A stretch of DNA of 37,647 nucleotides from Thiorhodococcus drewsii AZ1. GTDB taxonomy: Bacteria > Pseudomonadota > Gammaproteobacteria > Chromatiales > Chromatiaceae. The stretch covers positions 1-37,647 of the forward strand of contig NZ_AFWT01000047.1 of NCBI RefSeq assembly GCF_000224065.1, in the 5' to 3' direction. The notes below the pieces were generated by a model. That model did not search any database, had not been told where the DNA came from, and worked only from the letters and a program-made list of their open reading frames with translations. The position numbers and the translations under genes were made by a program. Of this stretch, positions 1 through 7,164 are shown one piece after another (the first letter of the stretch is position 1; each line of letters opens with the position of its first letter).

Positions 1-2
1 CC

Positions 3-482
3 ACCACCGCCGCGTTCGCCGTCACCTCGATTCGCCACTGGTGGGAGCAACTGGGGCGCGCACGCTATCCGCATGCTGAGCATCTGCTGATCGAGGCCGA
101 CGCCGGCGGCTGCAATGGATATCGTCCGCGTCTGTGGAAGTGTGAACTCCAACGTCTCGCCAACGAGACCGGCCTGAGCGTCACCGTCTGCCATTACCCC
201 AGCGGCGCCTCCAAATGGAACCCCATCGAACATCGCCTGTTCAGTCAGATCAGCCGCAATTGGGCCGGCCATCCGCTGCGTTCGCTCGACACGATGCTGG
301 CACTCATCCGTGGCACAACCACCACGAAGGGGCTACAGATCAAAGCCGTTCTCGATACGATGGTGTACGCCAAAGGGATCAAAGTCAGCTCGCAAGACAT
401 GGCGGCACTGAACATGCGACGGCGACGCCTCTGCCCCAATCTAAACTACACCATCAGGCCAAATAAATCGGGAAATAGTTAG
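3..482 (+). CDS. ISAzo13-type transposase, C-terminal part (5' end outside window)
   Basis: An open frame runs from the window edge to TAG at 480-482, about 159 residues. It contains the acidic/glycine motif EADAGGCNGY, then HYPSGASKWNPIEHRLFSQI, then NWAGHPLRSL and a basic tail. This order is characteristic of the C-terminal half of ISAzo13-family DDE transposases, where the acidic residue and the SKWNPIEHR block contribute to the catalytic core. The start and N-terminal half lie upstream of the window, so I cannot say whether the element is intact. The frame itself shows no break. The DNA immediately downstream (483 onward) should hold the right inverted repeat, but without the left end it cannot be matched. 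Confidence 0.8.
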   Translation, partial: TTAAFAVTSIRHWWEQLGRARYPHAEHLLIEADAGGCNGYRPRLWKCELQRLANETGLSVTVCHYPSGASKWNPIEHRLFSQISRNWAGHPLRSLDTMLALIRGTTTTKGLQIKAVLDTMVYAKGIKVSSQDMAALNMRRRRLCPNLNYTIRPNKSGNS

Positions 483-592
483 TGGGCGGTCCCTTAGACT
501 ACGCGCACAGCCTGTGCATCGGATAGATCAACCTGTTGAGTCAGACTGAACGTGTAGGTCGTTCTTGGAAGGCTGAATGTCGGGGGGGCTCT

Positions 593-827
593 CCTTGGGC
601 GATATCCAGACAAGAATCTCCCCAGACTTCATGCCGGTCGAAGCGCTGTGGCGGTGGTTGCGCGAGGGCGTCACCTACCACTGTCACGCGAGCGTCGAGG
701 AATTGACCGCGCGCGCTTGAGCGACTTTGCAAACACCATTAACCACGATCCGTTTGCGGTCGCCGGCCGCCTGTGGACGAGATCGACACTCGATCCAGAG
801 GAGGAGCAATTACGCATTCCGGTCTAG
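593..827 (+). pseudogene. IS630-family transposase, degraded 3' fragment
   Basis: The frame starting near 593 reads LGDIQTRISPDFMPVEALWRWLREGVTYHCHASVEELTARA and stops at a TGA around 717-719. A shift of one base in the next few nucleotides restores DFANTINHDPFAVAGRLWTRSTLDPEEEQLRIPV, ending at TAG 825-827. The PxFMPVEALWRWLRE block matches the C-terminal PxLNPxExxWxxLK signature of IS630/Tc1-type transposases, with its last catalytic acidic residue. The N-terminal and central catalytic parts are missing and the reading frame is broken, so this is a dead remnant. It sits between the ISAzo13 fragment and an unrelated gene, marking the area as a repeated insertion site. Confidence 0.7.
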
Positions 828-919
828 GCGGGGTTTGGCATGCCTCCTTTTCTTGGAAGAAAAAACTGAGTGAACCTCAGAGGGTGTAGGCAAAACCGCA
901 TGAAGAGGAAATCATATCC

Positions 920-2947
920 ATGATTATCTACACAGATTTGGCTCAGCCTTTGTTGGATTACGTCAGTGCGGTTGAGGCCGAGGCATCGGGTACGTCGGAC
1001 AGCTTGAACGTCGACCTGACGCTGTCGGCGGATTTTTTTGCGAAGCGGCCTCAGATCCTGACCGCCAACTTTGGCTTTGACGGATACATGGGTGTGCCCG
1101 GCTTGGTGGGCGCGGACGCGACGGCACAGTCAGCTGCGTACCAGTTCAACGTCGCCTGGGAGGCGCTCGATCCCGCGCTCGGTGCTGCCACGCGCGCGTA
1201 CTACTCCGCCGTTGGCCCAGCCGCATTTTTATCGGTGTACGGCGTTCCGGCATTGCTGGCCGATACGATCCCAGTGGTTTTCAGCCATCCGGTCTTGGGC
1301 GAGACAGTCAACCCGGAAGACTTCCTGGTCACGCTGAACACTGGCGAGGTTGTCACGCCAATTACCGCGAGCTTTCTGCCAAACCTTGAGTTCAACGAAC
1401 GGCAGACCGTCGTCATCTCGGGCGAATGGGGCAACCGTATCGCTCCGGGAGAACCGGGTGCGCGTTACCCGGTCACTGTCAGCATCGTGGATGACGGGTC
1501 GCCCTTGTGCTTTGTGACCGACACGGGATTGATCTCAGCAGTCGGATTGAGCGTCGAAAGCCAAAATCCTTACGTTGAGGGCAATGGTCCGCGCATCCTG
1601 GCGGCCAAGCTCAATGCGTTTTCTGATCTCGGCGAGGGCAGTCCGGCTTGGCAAGGTAGTTCGACGGCCAATAGCGGGGCCGACCTGTATGGAGATCAAG
1701 CGATGTATCGCTTGCGGATCTACACCAGCGCTGGGTTTTCCCCAGACGGCATCGCTAGCATCTCGCCGGATGACTTTTCTCGTTTCTTTCAGTTGACGGC
1801 GCTTGACCAGGGTGGTCACGAACTGCTGCTGCTGGAAACAGGGGTCGACTATGTCATCAGCGGGTTTGGCGCGGTCCGTATTCTCGGCATCGCCGATACC
1901 GGATTGGTTCAGGATTCATACAATGCGGCCTACATCGAAGACCATGACAACCAGTACGACATCATTTTGAGTGGCGATTTGGCTGCGATCGAGCGCCTTC
2001 AGTCGGTTCGGATGCCTTCAGGCGATGGCTATTCACCAGTCTACAATCCCGGCGGTCCCGGCAACGATCCAGACAACAATCCTCCCGGACCCTTCACGGT
2101 GCCCAGCTCGGACCAGACGGTCGATATCACGCATGATTTTACTGCAGCCTCCTTTGTCTCATACGTTGAAGTCGATGGCCAGGTCGTGCACCACGCAATC
2201 ACTGGACAGCCCATCGGGGTCGATCAGGGGCTGGCCGTCGAGGACACGAGCACTGGGCATAAAATCAATCAGTACATCGATCCGGACGGAAAGATCTTCT
2301 ACAGCTCGTTCGAGGTGAGCCCAATCTATGAAATCCACTTAACCGAAGTACAGCCATCGACGTATTCGCGAGTGACAGACGATCAGATCACGGGTTCGGC
2401 GCAGATCGACAGGGTCAGTTTTTCGGGGGCATTTGACCAGTATGTGCGATCTGGGAATCTGGCTGAATTCTCCTCCCAGGATTTAGTGCCATTGCGGGAT
2501 GCGGATGACAACTTGTTTGACGTAGAACGCCTGATCTACACCGACACGACCCTGGCGCTTGACATCGAAGGGCACGCAGGATTTGCGTACAGCCTGTATG
2601 GCGTTTTTGGGCGTGCCCCTGATGCGGCTGGGCTGGGCGACTGGATCAACGCTCTGGATAATGGCTTCAGCTTGCAGTCTGTTGCCGATCGCTTTCTCGC
2701 CAGCCCTGAGTTCAAGACGCACTATGGGCCACCGCTTACCAATGGAAGCTACGTGGAACAACTCTATGAAAACTTCTTAAACCGATCTGCCGAAGCGTCA
2801 GGCTATGACGCGTGGGTGGGTGCTTTGGATGCCGGCTTACTGGACCGTTCCGATGTCCTGATTGCTTTTTCTCGGTCACCCGAATATCAAGATTTGATCG
2901 CTGGCGATATAGCCAACGGGATCCGTTTTGATTTGTGGTGGCAATAG
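920..2947 (+). CDS. DUF4214-domain protein, probably secreted/surface
   Basis: A 675-residue protein without an N-terminal signal peptide. Residues about 1-375 are an acidic, beta-strand-like region I do not recognise. It contains PVVFSHPVLGETVNPEDF, which resembles repeat modules of bacterial surface proteins. Residues about 375-397 are a Gly/Pro/Asn linker. The C-terminal part (about 505-670) has the usual DUF4214 layout: VSFSGAFDQY, then DVERLIYTD, LALDIEGHAG, and two helical repeats each with a GxxxW core (DAAGLGDWI, EASGYDAWV) and an ASPEF or RSPEY motif. In the family this domain is common at the C-terminus of type I-secreted proteins. Export by a type I system is therefore an inference; no transporter genes are nearby. 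A GAGGA ribosome site lies about 10 bp before the ATG. The function is unknown. Confidence 0.8.
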   Translation: MIIYTDLAQPLLDYVSAVEAEASGTSDSLNVDLTLSADFFAKRPQILTANFGFDGYMGVPGLVGADATAQSAAYQFNVAWEALDPALGAATRAYYSAVGPAAFLSVYGVPALLADTIPVVFSHPVLGETVNPEDFLVTLNTGEVVTPITASFLPNLEFNERQTVVISGEWGNRIAPGEPGARYPVTVSIVDDGSPLCFVTDTGLISAVGLSVESQNPYVEGNGPRILAAKLNAFSDLGEGSPAWQGSSTANSGADLYGDQAMYRLRIYTSAGFSPDGIASISPDDFSRFFQLTALDQGGHELLLLETGVDYVISGFGAVRILGIADTGLVQDSYNAAYIEDHDNQYDIILSGDLAAIERLQSVRMPSGDGYSPVYNPGGPGNDPDNNPPGPFTVPSSDQTVDITHDFTAASFVSYVEVDGQVVHHAITGQPIGVDQGLAVEDTSTGHKINQYIDPDGKIFYSSFEVSPIYEIHLTEVQPSTYSRVTDDQITGSAQIDRVSFSGAFDQYVRSGNLAEFSSQDLVPLRDADDNLFDVERLIYTDTTLALDIEGHAGFAYSLYGVFGRAPDAAGLGDWINALDNGFSLQSVADRFLASPEFKTHYGPPLTNGSYVEQLYENFLNRSAEASGYDAWVGALDAGLLDRSDVLIAFSRSPEYQDLIAGDIANGIRFDLWWQ

Positions 2948-3238
2948 CCGCAGGCGCATCGTAGGTTCAAGGCGTGCGGCAAGCTGTGCTTCTGTCGCTT
3001 GAGGATTGAGGACCTCGATTCGCACCTGATCACGACGAGGGTGTCCGGCGTTTCGGTATGCGCCGAGCCTTCCCTCGATACAGGTCAGGGATGTAGTGGT
3101 TCAATGAAAACGGACACCTTGCCAAGCGGCATAATGCCGACCGAAAGTGAGGTGAAGCCTGGCGAAGCAAAGCAGACGTTAGTACACAGAAGGTTTCTTG
3201 CGTCGTTCGGGCGAGTGCGTCGGTCTAGAGTCGGCAAT
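2948..3238. other. Intergenic region left of the island, no gene seen
   Basis: I find no convincing gene. The open frames here lack family motifs and good ribosome sites. The stretch around 3092-3150 looks like it could be an insertion-sequence terminus, but no transposase or second end is visible, so this is only a suspicion. If the island were excised, this DNA would be the sequence directly following the ssrA terminator. Confidence 0.4.
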
Positions 3239-3280
3239 AAAAAACCCGCACTGAGGCGGGTTCCTTGTCGTTCTTGGATG
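3239..3280. repeat. Left attachment-site direct repeat (attL core)
   Basis: These 42 bp are identical, except for one base (G at 3253 against T at 16132), to 16118-16159 next to ssrA. The copy includes an A-run followed by the hairpin CCCGC / GCGGG. In the right-hand copy this hairpin is the ssrA terminator. Sequence outside the repeats differs on both sides, which marks these as the edges of an inserted element. Confidence 0.8.
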
Positions 3281-3573
3281 GCTCTAGTAAGGGGGCGGCG
3301 TCTACCGAACTTGGCGCTCAATATGCTGTATATAAAAGAATATTTCTGGAGTCGTTCATCGTGCTGCCCCCAAAGTTGCCCCCAAATGGCGCCGGATACC
3401 CTTGTTGTCTGGCAGGGTCTCATAACGTCCAAAGACAACATACCCGCATGGGCCGGTTCCGGGCGGACCTGGATGCAATGCTCAGAGGCTAGCTTCAACG
3501 GCCTACCTCTGGGGTTGGGCTGCCAACCTCTGAGGGGCGAACTCGCGCCGGATTCTGGACTTTTCTCTACCCT
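3281..3573. other. Island left-end non-coding region with integrase arm-like sites
   Basis: No gene is visible. The stretch carries two close direct repeats, GCTGCCCCC at 3363-3371 and GTTGCCCCC at 3375-3383. The same two words recur at the other island end (16054-16062 and 16042-16050). An AT-rich tract lies at about 3325-3350. Such paired words near both ends suggest arm-type binding sites for the integrase or its directionality factor; this is an inference. Confidence 0.45.
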
Positions 3574-3846
3574 TCATGGGCTTCGCTTTCTTGGCCTCCC
3601 ACCAAGCCGACCATTAAGCGCCGATCGCGCCTTGCCCTCGGCGGTTCGCGGTCCTGTCGAACCTCCACCGTGCAGCCAACAGCGCTCGTTCGAGTAGATG
3701 TCTCGCCGCTTACAAGGTGTGCCTTTGCGGGTCTTGGCGCCGCATGTCTCGTTGGCCGGGACCGGAGTCGGATTGCTTCCACGCTGGCGCGCTGTGTAGG
3801 CGGCGTGCTCATTGATGATGCTTTTGACGGTGGGAGGCAATGGCAT
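3574..3846 (-). CDS. HGGxSTG-domain small protein, putative zinc-binding
   Basis: A 90-residue basic protein with Cys35, Cys45, Cys56 and His59 arranged as CGAKTRKGTPC, then CWLHGG, followed by GGSTGPRTAEGKARS. The C-x9-C-x10-C-x2-H pattern joined to HGGxSTGP is the hallmark of the HGGxSTG family of small proteins found in prophages and islands. Their function is not established. The cysteines and histidine probably hold a zinc ion, and the basic, Arg/Lys-rich tail would suit nucleic-acid binding; both are inferences. It follows the coiled-coil/HTH gene after about 24 bp and probably shares its transcript. A weak GGA ribosome site precedes the ATG. Confidence 0.7.
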   Translation of the reverse strand: MPLPPTVKSIINEHAAYTARQRGSNPTPVPANETCGAKTRKGTPCKRRDIYSNERCWLHGGGSTGPRTAEGKARSALNGRLGGRPRKRSP

Positions 3847-3870
3847 AGCTGAATTCCGTAACAGTGACGT

Positions 3871-4605
3871 TTAATCGTTCCTCAGTCGGCCGAGGACGTT
3901 CCTCACGGTCCCGTCACTGATCCCCAGTTCGCGGGCAATCCCTCGCTTGGTCTGCCCGGCCTGGTGCAGCTCCAGAATTCTACAGTCCCGGTCGGACAGG
4001 TTCTCGACGTTTTCGTCAGACTGACGATTTGCCGAACGCTCGATCTGGCCCGGACGGGATTCGAGCCGACTGATCTGCTCGCGGTAGCCAGACTCGTGCG
4101 CGCGAACCGCTGCCACCTGTCCGTGTGCCAGGGCGACCTCGGCCTTGAGCCGCTGGATCTCGGCATCGCGAGCCGCAAGGTCAGCCCGCAGCCGGTCGAG
4201 GGTCGCCTCGGCACCATCGAGCTTGTTCACGCGTCCGGTGAGGATGTCGCGTTCGCGTCGTAGCCGCTCGATGACGCCAGCCTGCTCGGTGGTTTCATCT
4301 CGAAGCCGCTTGATCTCGGCGTCCTTGTCGATACCGTTATGCTGACGTTTTGATTGTGCCTCAGAGCGCAGCCGGTCAAGTTCGCTTTTCGTGATCCTGA
4401 CGGTATCGCTCGCAGCCTGGTGCTTGCGTTGGCGGATCGCCCCAAGCATCCGGGTCCAGTCGGAGACGGTCAGCCTGTCCTTGAGGTGCTGGGCGAGCAC
4501 ATCGGGCTCTGCGTCCTGGATCGACTCCACCTTGATGTCGGTGCGCCCGAGCCATTCACGGGCGAAGCGAGCATCCTCCTCGGTCCACTGCTTCGATCTG
4601 GCCAT
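3871..4605 (-). CDS. Coiled-coil protein with C-terminal helix-turn-helix
   Basis: A 244-residue protein when read from the ATG at 4605 (MARSKQWTEEDARFAREW). The frame stays open further upstream, but that extension would cross an inverted-repeat operator and lacks a ribosome site. Residues about 75-190 are a long charged heptad region rich in R, E, L and Q (EIKRLRDETTEQ, RLRRERDILTGRV, RDAEIQRLKAEV), so a coiled coil is likely. The last 40 residues, LSDRDCRILELHQAGQTKRGIARELGISDGTVRNVLGRL, form a clear Hin/resolvase-like HTH. The layout, a coiled coil plus a DNA-binding domain, recalls plasmid KfrA-type or partition-accessory proteins, though in reversed order. The 13-bp boxes at its promoter and inside the gene suggest autoregulation. 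The function is unassigned. Confidence 0.7.
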   Translation of the reverse strand: MARSKQWTEEDARFAREWLGRTDIKVESIQDAEPDVLAQHLKDRLTVSDWTRMLGAIRQRKHQAASDTVRITKSELDRLRSEAQSKRQHNGIDKDAEIKRLRDETTEQAGVIERLRRERDILTGRVNKLDGAEATLDRLRADLAARDAEIQRLKAEVALAHGQVAAVRAHESGYREQISRLESRPGQIERSANRQSDENVENLSDRDCRILELHQAGQTKRGIARELGISDGTVRNVLGRLRND

Positions 4606-4607
4606 AT

Positions 4608-4645
4608 CGTTATCCTGACGGTTTATATATATCGTCAGCATAACG
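4608..4645 (-). promoter_or_regulatory. Inverted-repeat operator upstream of the coiled-coil/HTH gene
   Basis: CGTTATCCTGACG (4608-4620) and CGTCAGCATAACG (4633-4645) are inverted copies with one mismatch. They flank a 12-bp AT-rich spacer (TTTATATATA), which could contain the -10 element. The left arm begins 3 bp before the start codon, so a bound protein would block transcription or translation. Further copies of the box lie within the gene at 4335-4347 (CGTTATGCTGACG, identical to the reverse complement of the right arm) and 4390-4402 (CGTGATCCTGACG). Confidence 0.65.
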
Positions 4646-4930
4646 TAAAGCGGGCGGATGGGAAGCCCGCACGGCTCACCCTGACAGGTGGGCAAGGGTT
4701 CGGGTCGGGTGCTCGGGTGGCAGGCTGTACGGGGCGCCCGGACGGTTCGCGGGTCCTTTCTGGGGATAACTCTAGCCCGCAGGTTCGCGGCTCGGTGCTC
4801 CGGTATTTCTCGGCCGCCCATAGGTTGTTGTTGGTGTCTCGCCACCACCGGAATCCAGGCAAGGACCTGAACCGCCTGTTGTGTATGCGATTTTTCGAGC
4901 GCAACGAACCCGTGGGTCTCATTCCAGAAA
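4646..4930. other. Stretch without an assignable gene
   Basis: Several overlapping leftward open frames exist. One of 99 residues spans 4635-4934, and another in a different frame continues into the coiled-coil gene. None shows a recognisable motif, and the candidate starts lack good ribosome sites. A W/R-rich stretch (GFRWWRDTNNNLWAAEKY) in the 99-residue frame is the only hint of real coding. I leave it unassigned. Confidence 0.3.
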
Positions 4931-5236
4931 TCAATGCCGTCTCCCTCGCTGGCGCGGGTCGTTGTCGTGGTGCTCCAGGCCAACGCGCTCGATCGGTCCG
5001 AGCACAGGCGCCAGGCGGATCAGCAGCGCGGGCATATCCAGCTGGTTGGCGACCTCAAAGCAGGAATACCCAGAGTCGCCTCGAACCGCGTGGATCAGAT
5101 AGACGCGGCGCTCGGTGATGACGGCAGGCTAGCGCCCGTCCCCCCGTGCGAGACGGGCGTGGAGCGTCATGGCGCAGCCGTCGCGTTCGGCGAGACGCAT
5201 GATTTCCTGATCGTCGTGAATGGCACGGGTATTCAT
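4931..5236 (-). pseudogene. Small unknown gene interrupted by an in-frame TAG
   Basis: From ATG 5236, with a good AGAGG ribosome site 7 bp upstream, the frame reads MNTRAIHDDQEIMRLAERDG and on to ARGDGR, then TAG (5129-5131). The same frame continues without another stop as PAVITERRVYLIHAVRGDSG, then YSCFEVANQLDMPALLIRLAPVLGPIERVGLEHHD, to TGA at 4931. No usable start codon follows the TAG closely. The simplest reading is one protein of about 101 residues whose glutamine codon CAG mutated to TAG. No family was recognised. It could instead be a short 35-residue product, or the stop could be read through or be a sequencing error. Confidence 0.45.
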
Positions 5237-5740
5237 GCGGCAGCCTCTATTTACGTCAGTGACGGCATTGGCAAGGATTGCCCCCATGTGACTGGGGCTC
5301 TCTGGCAGCGGCCTTTTTTGAGGGTCACCGGCGGTCACCATGCCGGTCACTTTCGATGACTTGGGTCCGGCAGGAGCAGAAGGGGCCGCGAATGCCTGAA
5401 TGATCCATGTCAAGAGCGGTAGCACTATCGATTCATCAGGATCTGGATAGACAGAGTGTGTTGGCGGACAATGGCAAATAGCGTCCGGTGTTTTGTTTGC
5501 TCAATCCAGTGTCTCTTGCGTCCCAGGTGCGGAAAGTGGAGCTTGGTCGATCGGAGTCCGCAGTTGACAGGACAGCCGACGCTGGCCCGAGTCACAAGTT
5601 GCATAGACCGCCACCGCCACCAGAGATCTCAGCCATGAACCTCTAATTGCCCCGCTCAAGGTCCGGGCTTAAGATCAAGCCGTGTCCGCCGGTCCTATCA
5701 GCACTGCACCGGAAGGCGTCGGATCGGGGATCCGGTTTCT
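5237..5740. other. Intergenic region, no gene supported
   Basis: Short open frames exist on both strands but none has a convincing start, ribosome site or motif. I searched it for remnants of an integron integrase, because it lies on the side of the attI-like site where that gene would normally be. I saw none of the conserved tyrosine-recombinase blocks. A CGTCACTGACGTAA word (minus strand, 5251-5264) matches one at 10308-10321. Confidence 0.4.
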
Positions 5741-5749
5741 GTCTAGTAC
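5741..5749 (+). repeat. Outlying GTCTAGTAC box
   Basis: This 9-bp word is identical to the boxes at 5887-5895 and 5912-5920 and, like the 5887 copy, is preceded by TCT. It stands 146 bp before the phased cluster. Confidence 0.6.
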
Positions 5750-5886
5750 GGCAGACCATACCGTGATTGTTGTCCCGAATAGATGGCATGAGACGGCGAG
5801 AAGCTGTGTTGGCGCGGGATTCACGGCGTGTAGCTGAGCCGAGCGGACGGGGGAGGGTAACACGGGGTGGGAGATAGACAGAATCT

Positions 5887-5955
5887 GTCTAGTACAGAAA
5901 TTAGAGAATCGGTCTAGTACTCTATTTATGGTTTCTGTCTAATCAACTGTTAGGC
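5887..5955 (+). other. Putative integron attI-like recombination site
   Basis: Boxes GTCTAGTAC occur at 5887 and 5912, and a variant GTCTAATCA at 5937, each starting exactly 25 bp after the last. The final box is followed by GTTAGGC (5949-5955), the core recombination word of integrons. GTCTAAT, a 5-bp gap and GTTAGGC reproduce the spacing of the simple site in class 1 attI, CCCTAAA - 5 bp - GTTAGGC. In known attI sites the integrase also binds upstream direct repeats, which the two upstream boxes would mimic. It lies directly before the first cassette. The alternative is an ordinary repeated operator ahead of the first cassette gene. Confidence 0.55.
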
Positions 5956-6074
5956 ACCGGAAGAGCAAGCCATATCCTGTATGCCATTTCGGAGCGTGTA
6001 TCTGGCAAGGCGAATAACCGCGTTACAAGTGAGTTCTATTTATTTGCGCCAAAACCAAGAGCAATGGTGTGCTT

Positions 6075-6995
6075 ATGGCTACTGAGCCGCGATACCCAAA
6101 GCGCCGTGCTGCCGCTCTCATTCAAGTAAGCTATCAGGAATTCGGCATCCCATTCTCATTAGAATCCCTAACCGAATCCTTGCTTGAAGATGAGCTTGGA
6201 AGAATCCCCCCGGGAGACAATGAGGGATTATTCCGATTCTTGGACGAAAGTATCTACTTAGTCAATATATTGTACTTGCAATCATGGTTTGGCATGGCGA
6301 GAAACCCTGCTAATTTTGCTATTTCCGTAGCGATATATTCAATTAAGCAAACCGCTACAGCTATTCGAATTCTTGAGGCGCAAGGTCTTGATGGTCCTGC
6401 ACGTCAAAATCTTCGCGTTTTTCGTGAGCAATGTCTCGTTATGGCGAGATTGTGCGTTGACGAGGAGTTTTTGCAGGAGTTTGCGAAAACGAGTTCACAC
6501 AAGGCTGCTAATGAATTTTGGCATCGGTACATTAGCAAAGGAAAGACCGAGAAGTTCTTAAGAGACTTCAAAGGCAAGGATATTATCCTTTGCCCCTTAG
6601 TCGCAGATAACTACAAGGATCATCTTGATAAAGTTGTTGGGCCGTCCATCCATCCAAGCATCATGGGATTTGAAATCCCTTTCCGCAAGGATGTCCTTTC
6701 AGCGAGCGACGATAGCGAAGACAGTATGATTCCTCGATCCCCCGGATCAGCAACCGAGTTTGTGCTGTTCTATGCTTCGCATCTTCTGCTTGGCTTAATT
6801 CTTTTTTGTTCGTCTGACGTTGCTCGGCGTGGCGGATCTGTCGAATTATTCAAAAATAATCCCCTTTTCGGGCATTTTAATGACGAAATCGAAGCAATGG
6901 AAAAGATCGGAAAAGCTGCTGGCGTCATGTGGTTGATGCTTCCAAAGCTTACTAATCGAGCAAAGCCGCACTTCGATAGTGCTATTCATTGGTAG
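6075..6995 (+). CDS. Cassette 1 gene: unknown protein
   Basis: About 306 residues from ATG 6075; a GTG two codons upstream (6069) is an equally possible start. No family was recognised. The protein appears mainly helical and soluble. Notable blocks are SIYLVNILYLQSWFGMARNP, a helix pair ending LRVFREQCLVMARLC, and a hydrophobic segment FVLFYASHLLLGLILFCSSDVA near residue 235 that may be a buried helix rather than a membrane span. Codon use is clearly more AT-rich than in the chromosomal genes, which supports foreign origin. The gene occupies the first integron cassette (5950-7123) and ends about 60 bp before its attC. The ribosome site is weak, as is common for cassette genes. Confidence 0.7.
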   Translation: MATEPRYPKRRAAALIQVSYQEFGIPFSLESLTESLLEDELGRIPPGDNEGLFRFLDESIYLVNILYLQSWFGMARNPANFAISVAIYSIKQTATAIRILEAQGLDGPARQNLRVFREQCLVMARLCVDEEFLQEFAKTSSHKAANEFWHRYISKGKTEKFLRDFKGKDIILCPLVADNYKDHLDKVVGPSIHPSIMGFEIPFRKDVLSASDDSEDSMIPRSPGSATEFVLFYASHLLLGLILFCSSDVARRGGSVELFKNNPLFGHFNDEIEAMEKIGKAAGVMWLMLPKLTNRAKPHFDSAIHW

Positions 6996-7057
6996 CGTAA
7001 AAATCAAAAAGGCCGGGTTTTGTTCAATTCACAAGACCGAATCTGATCCATCAAATC

Positions 7058-7129
7058 GCCTAACACAGTGCTCCAGCCGAAGCCGGTTTCGCTCTCGCTC
7101 AACCGGCTCGGCTGAGCATGGCGTTAGGT
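7058..7129 (+). other. attC site of cassette 1
   Basis: The site opens with R'' GCCTAAC (7058-7064) and closes with R' GTTAGGT (7123-7129). Between them the arms are complementary: TGCTC-AGCCGA-GCCGGTT pairs with AACCGGCTCGGCTGAGCA, leaving an extra C and an extra A unpaired on the upstream arm. A folded imperfect palindrome with extrahelical bases is what integron integrases recognise. Recombination would occur between G7123 and T7124. Confidence 0.85.
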
Positions 7130-7164
7130 TTCTCATCAAGTCGCGCAAAGAGGATATTTTGCAG

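Noticed and set aside
3092-3150. Possible insertion-sequence terminus
   Set aside because: It looks like an IS end by general impression only; no transposase or matching opposite end is present.
3281-3320. GGGGGCGGCG near the left end as a duplicated ssrA 3' end
   Set aside because: It resembles the acceptor-stem region only over a few GC-rich bases and does not align with the mature tmRNA end.
5237-5880. Remnant of an integron integrase upstream of the attI-like site
   Set aside because: No conserved recombinase blocks were found in any frame of this stretch.
5741-5945. GTCTAGTAC repeats as a CRISPR array
   Set aside because: Repeats are only 9 bp, spacing is unequal for the first copy, spacers are too short, and no cas genes are present.
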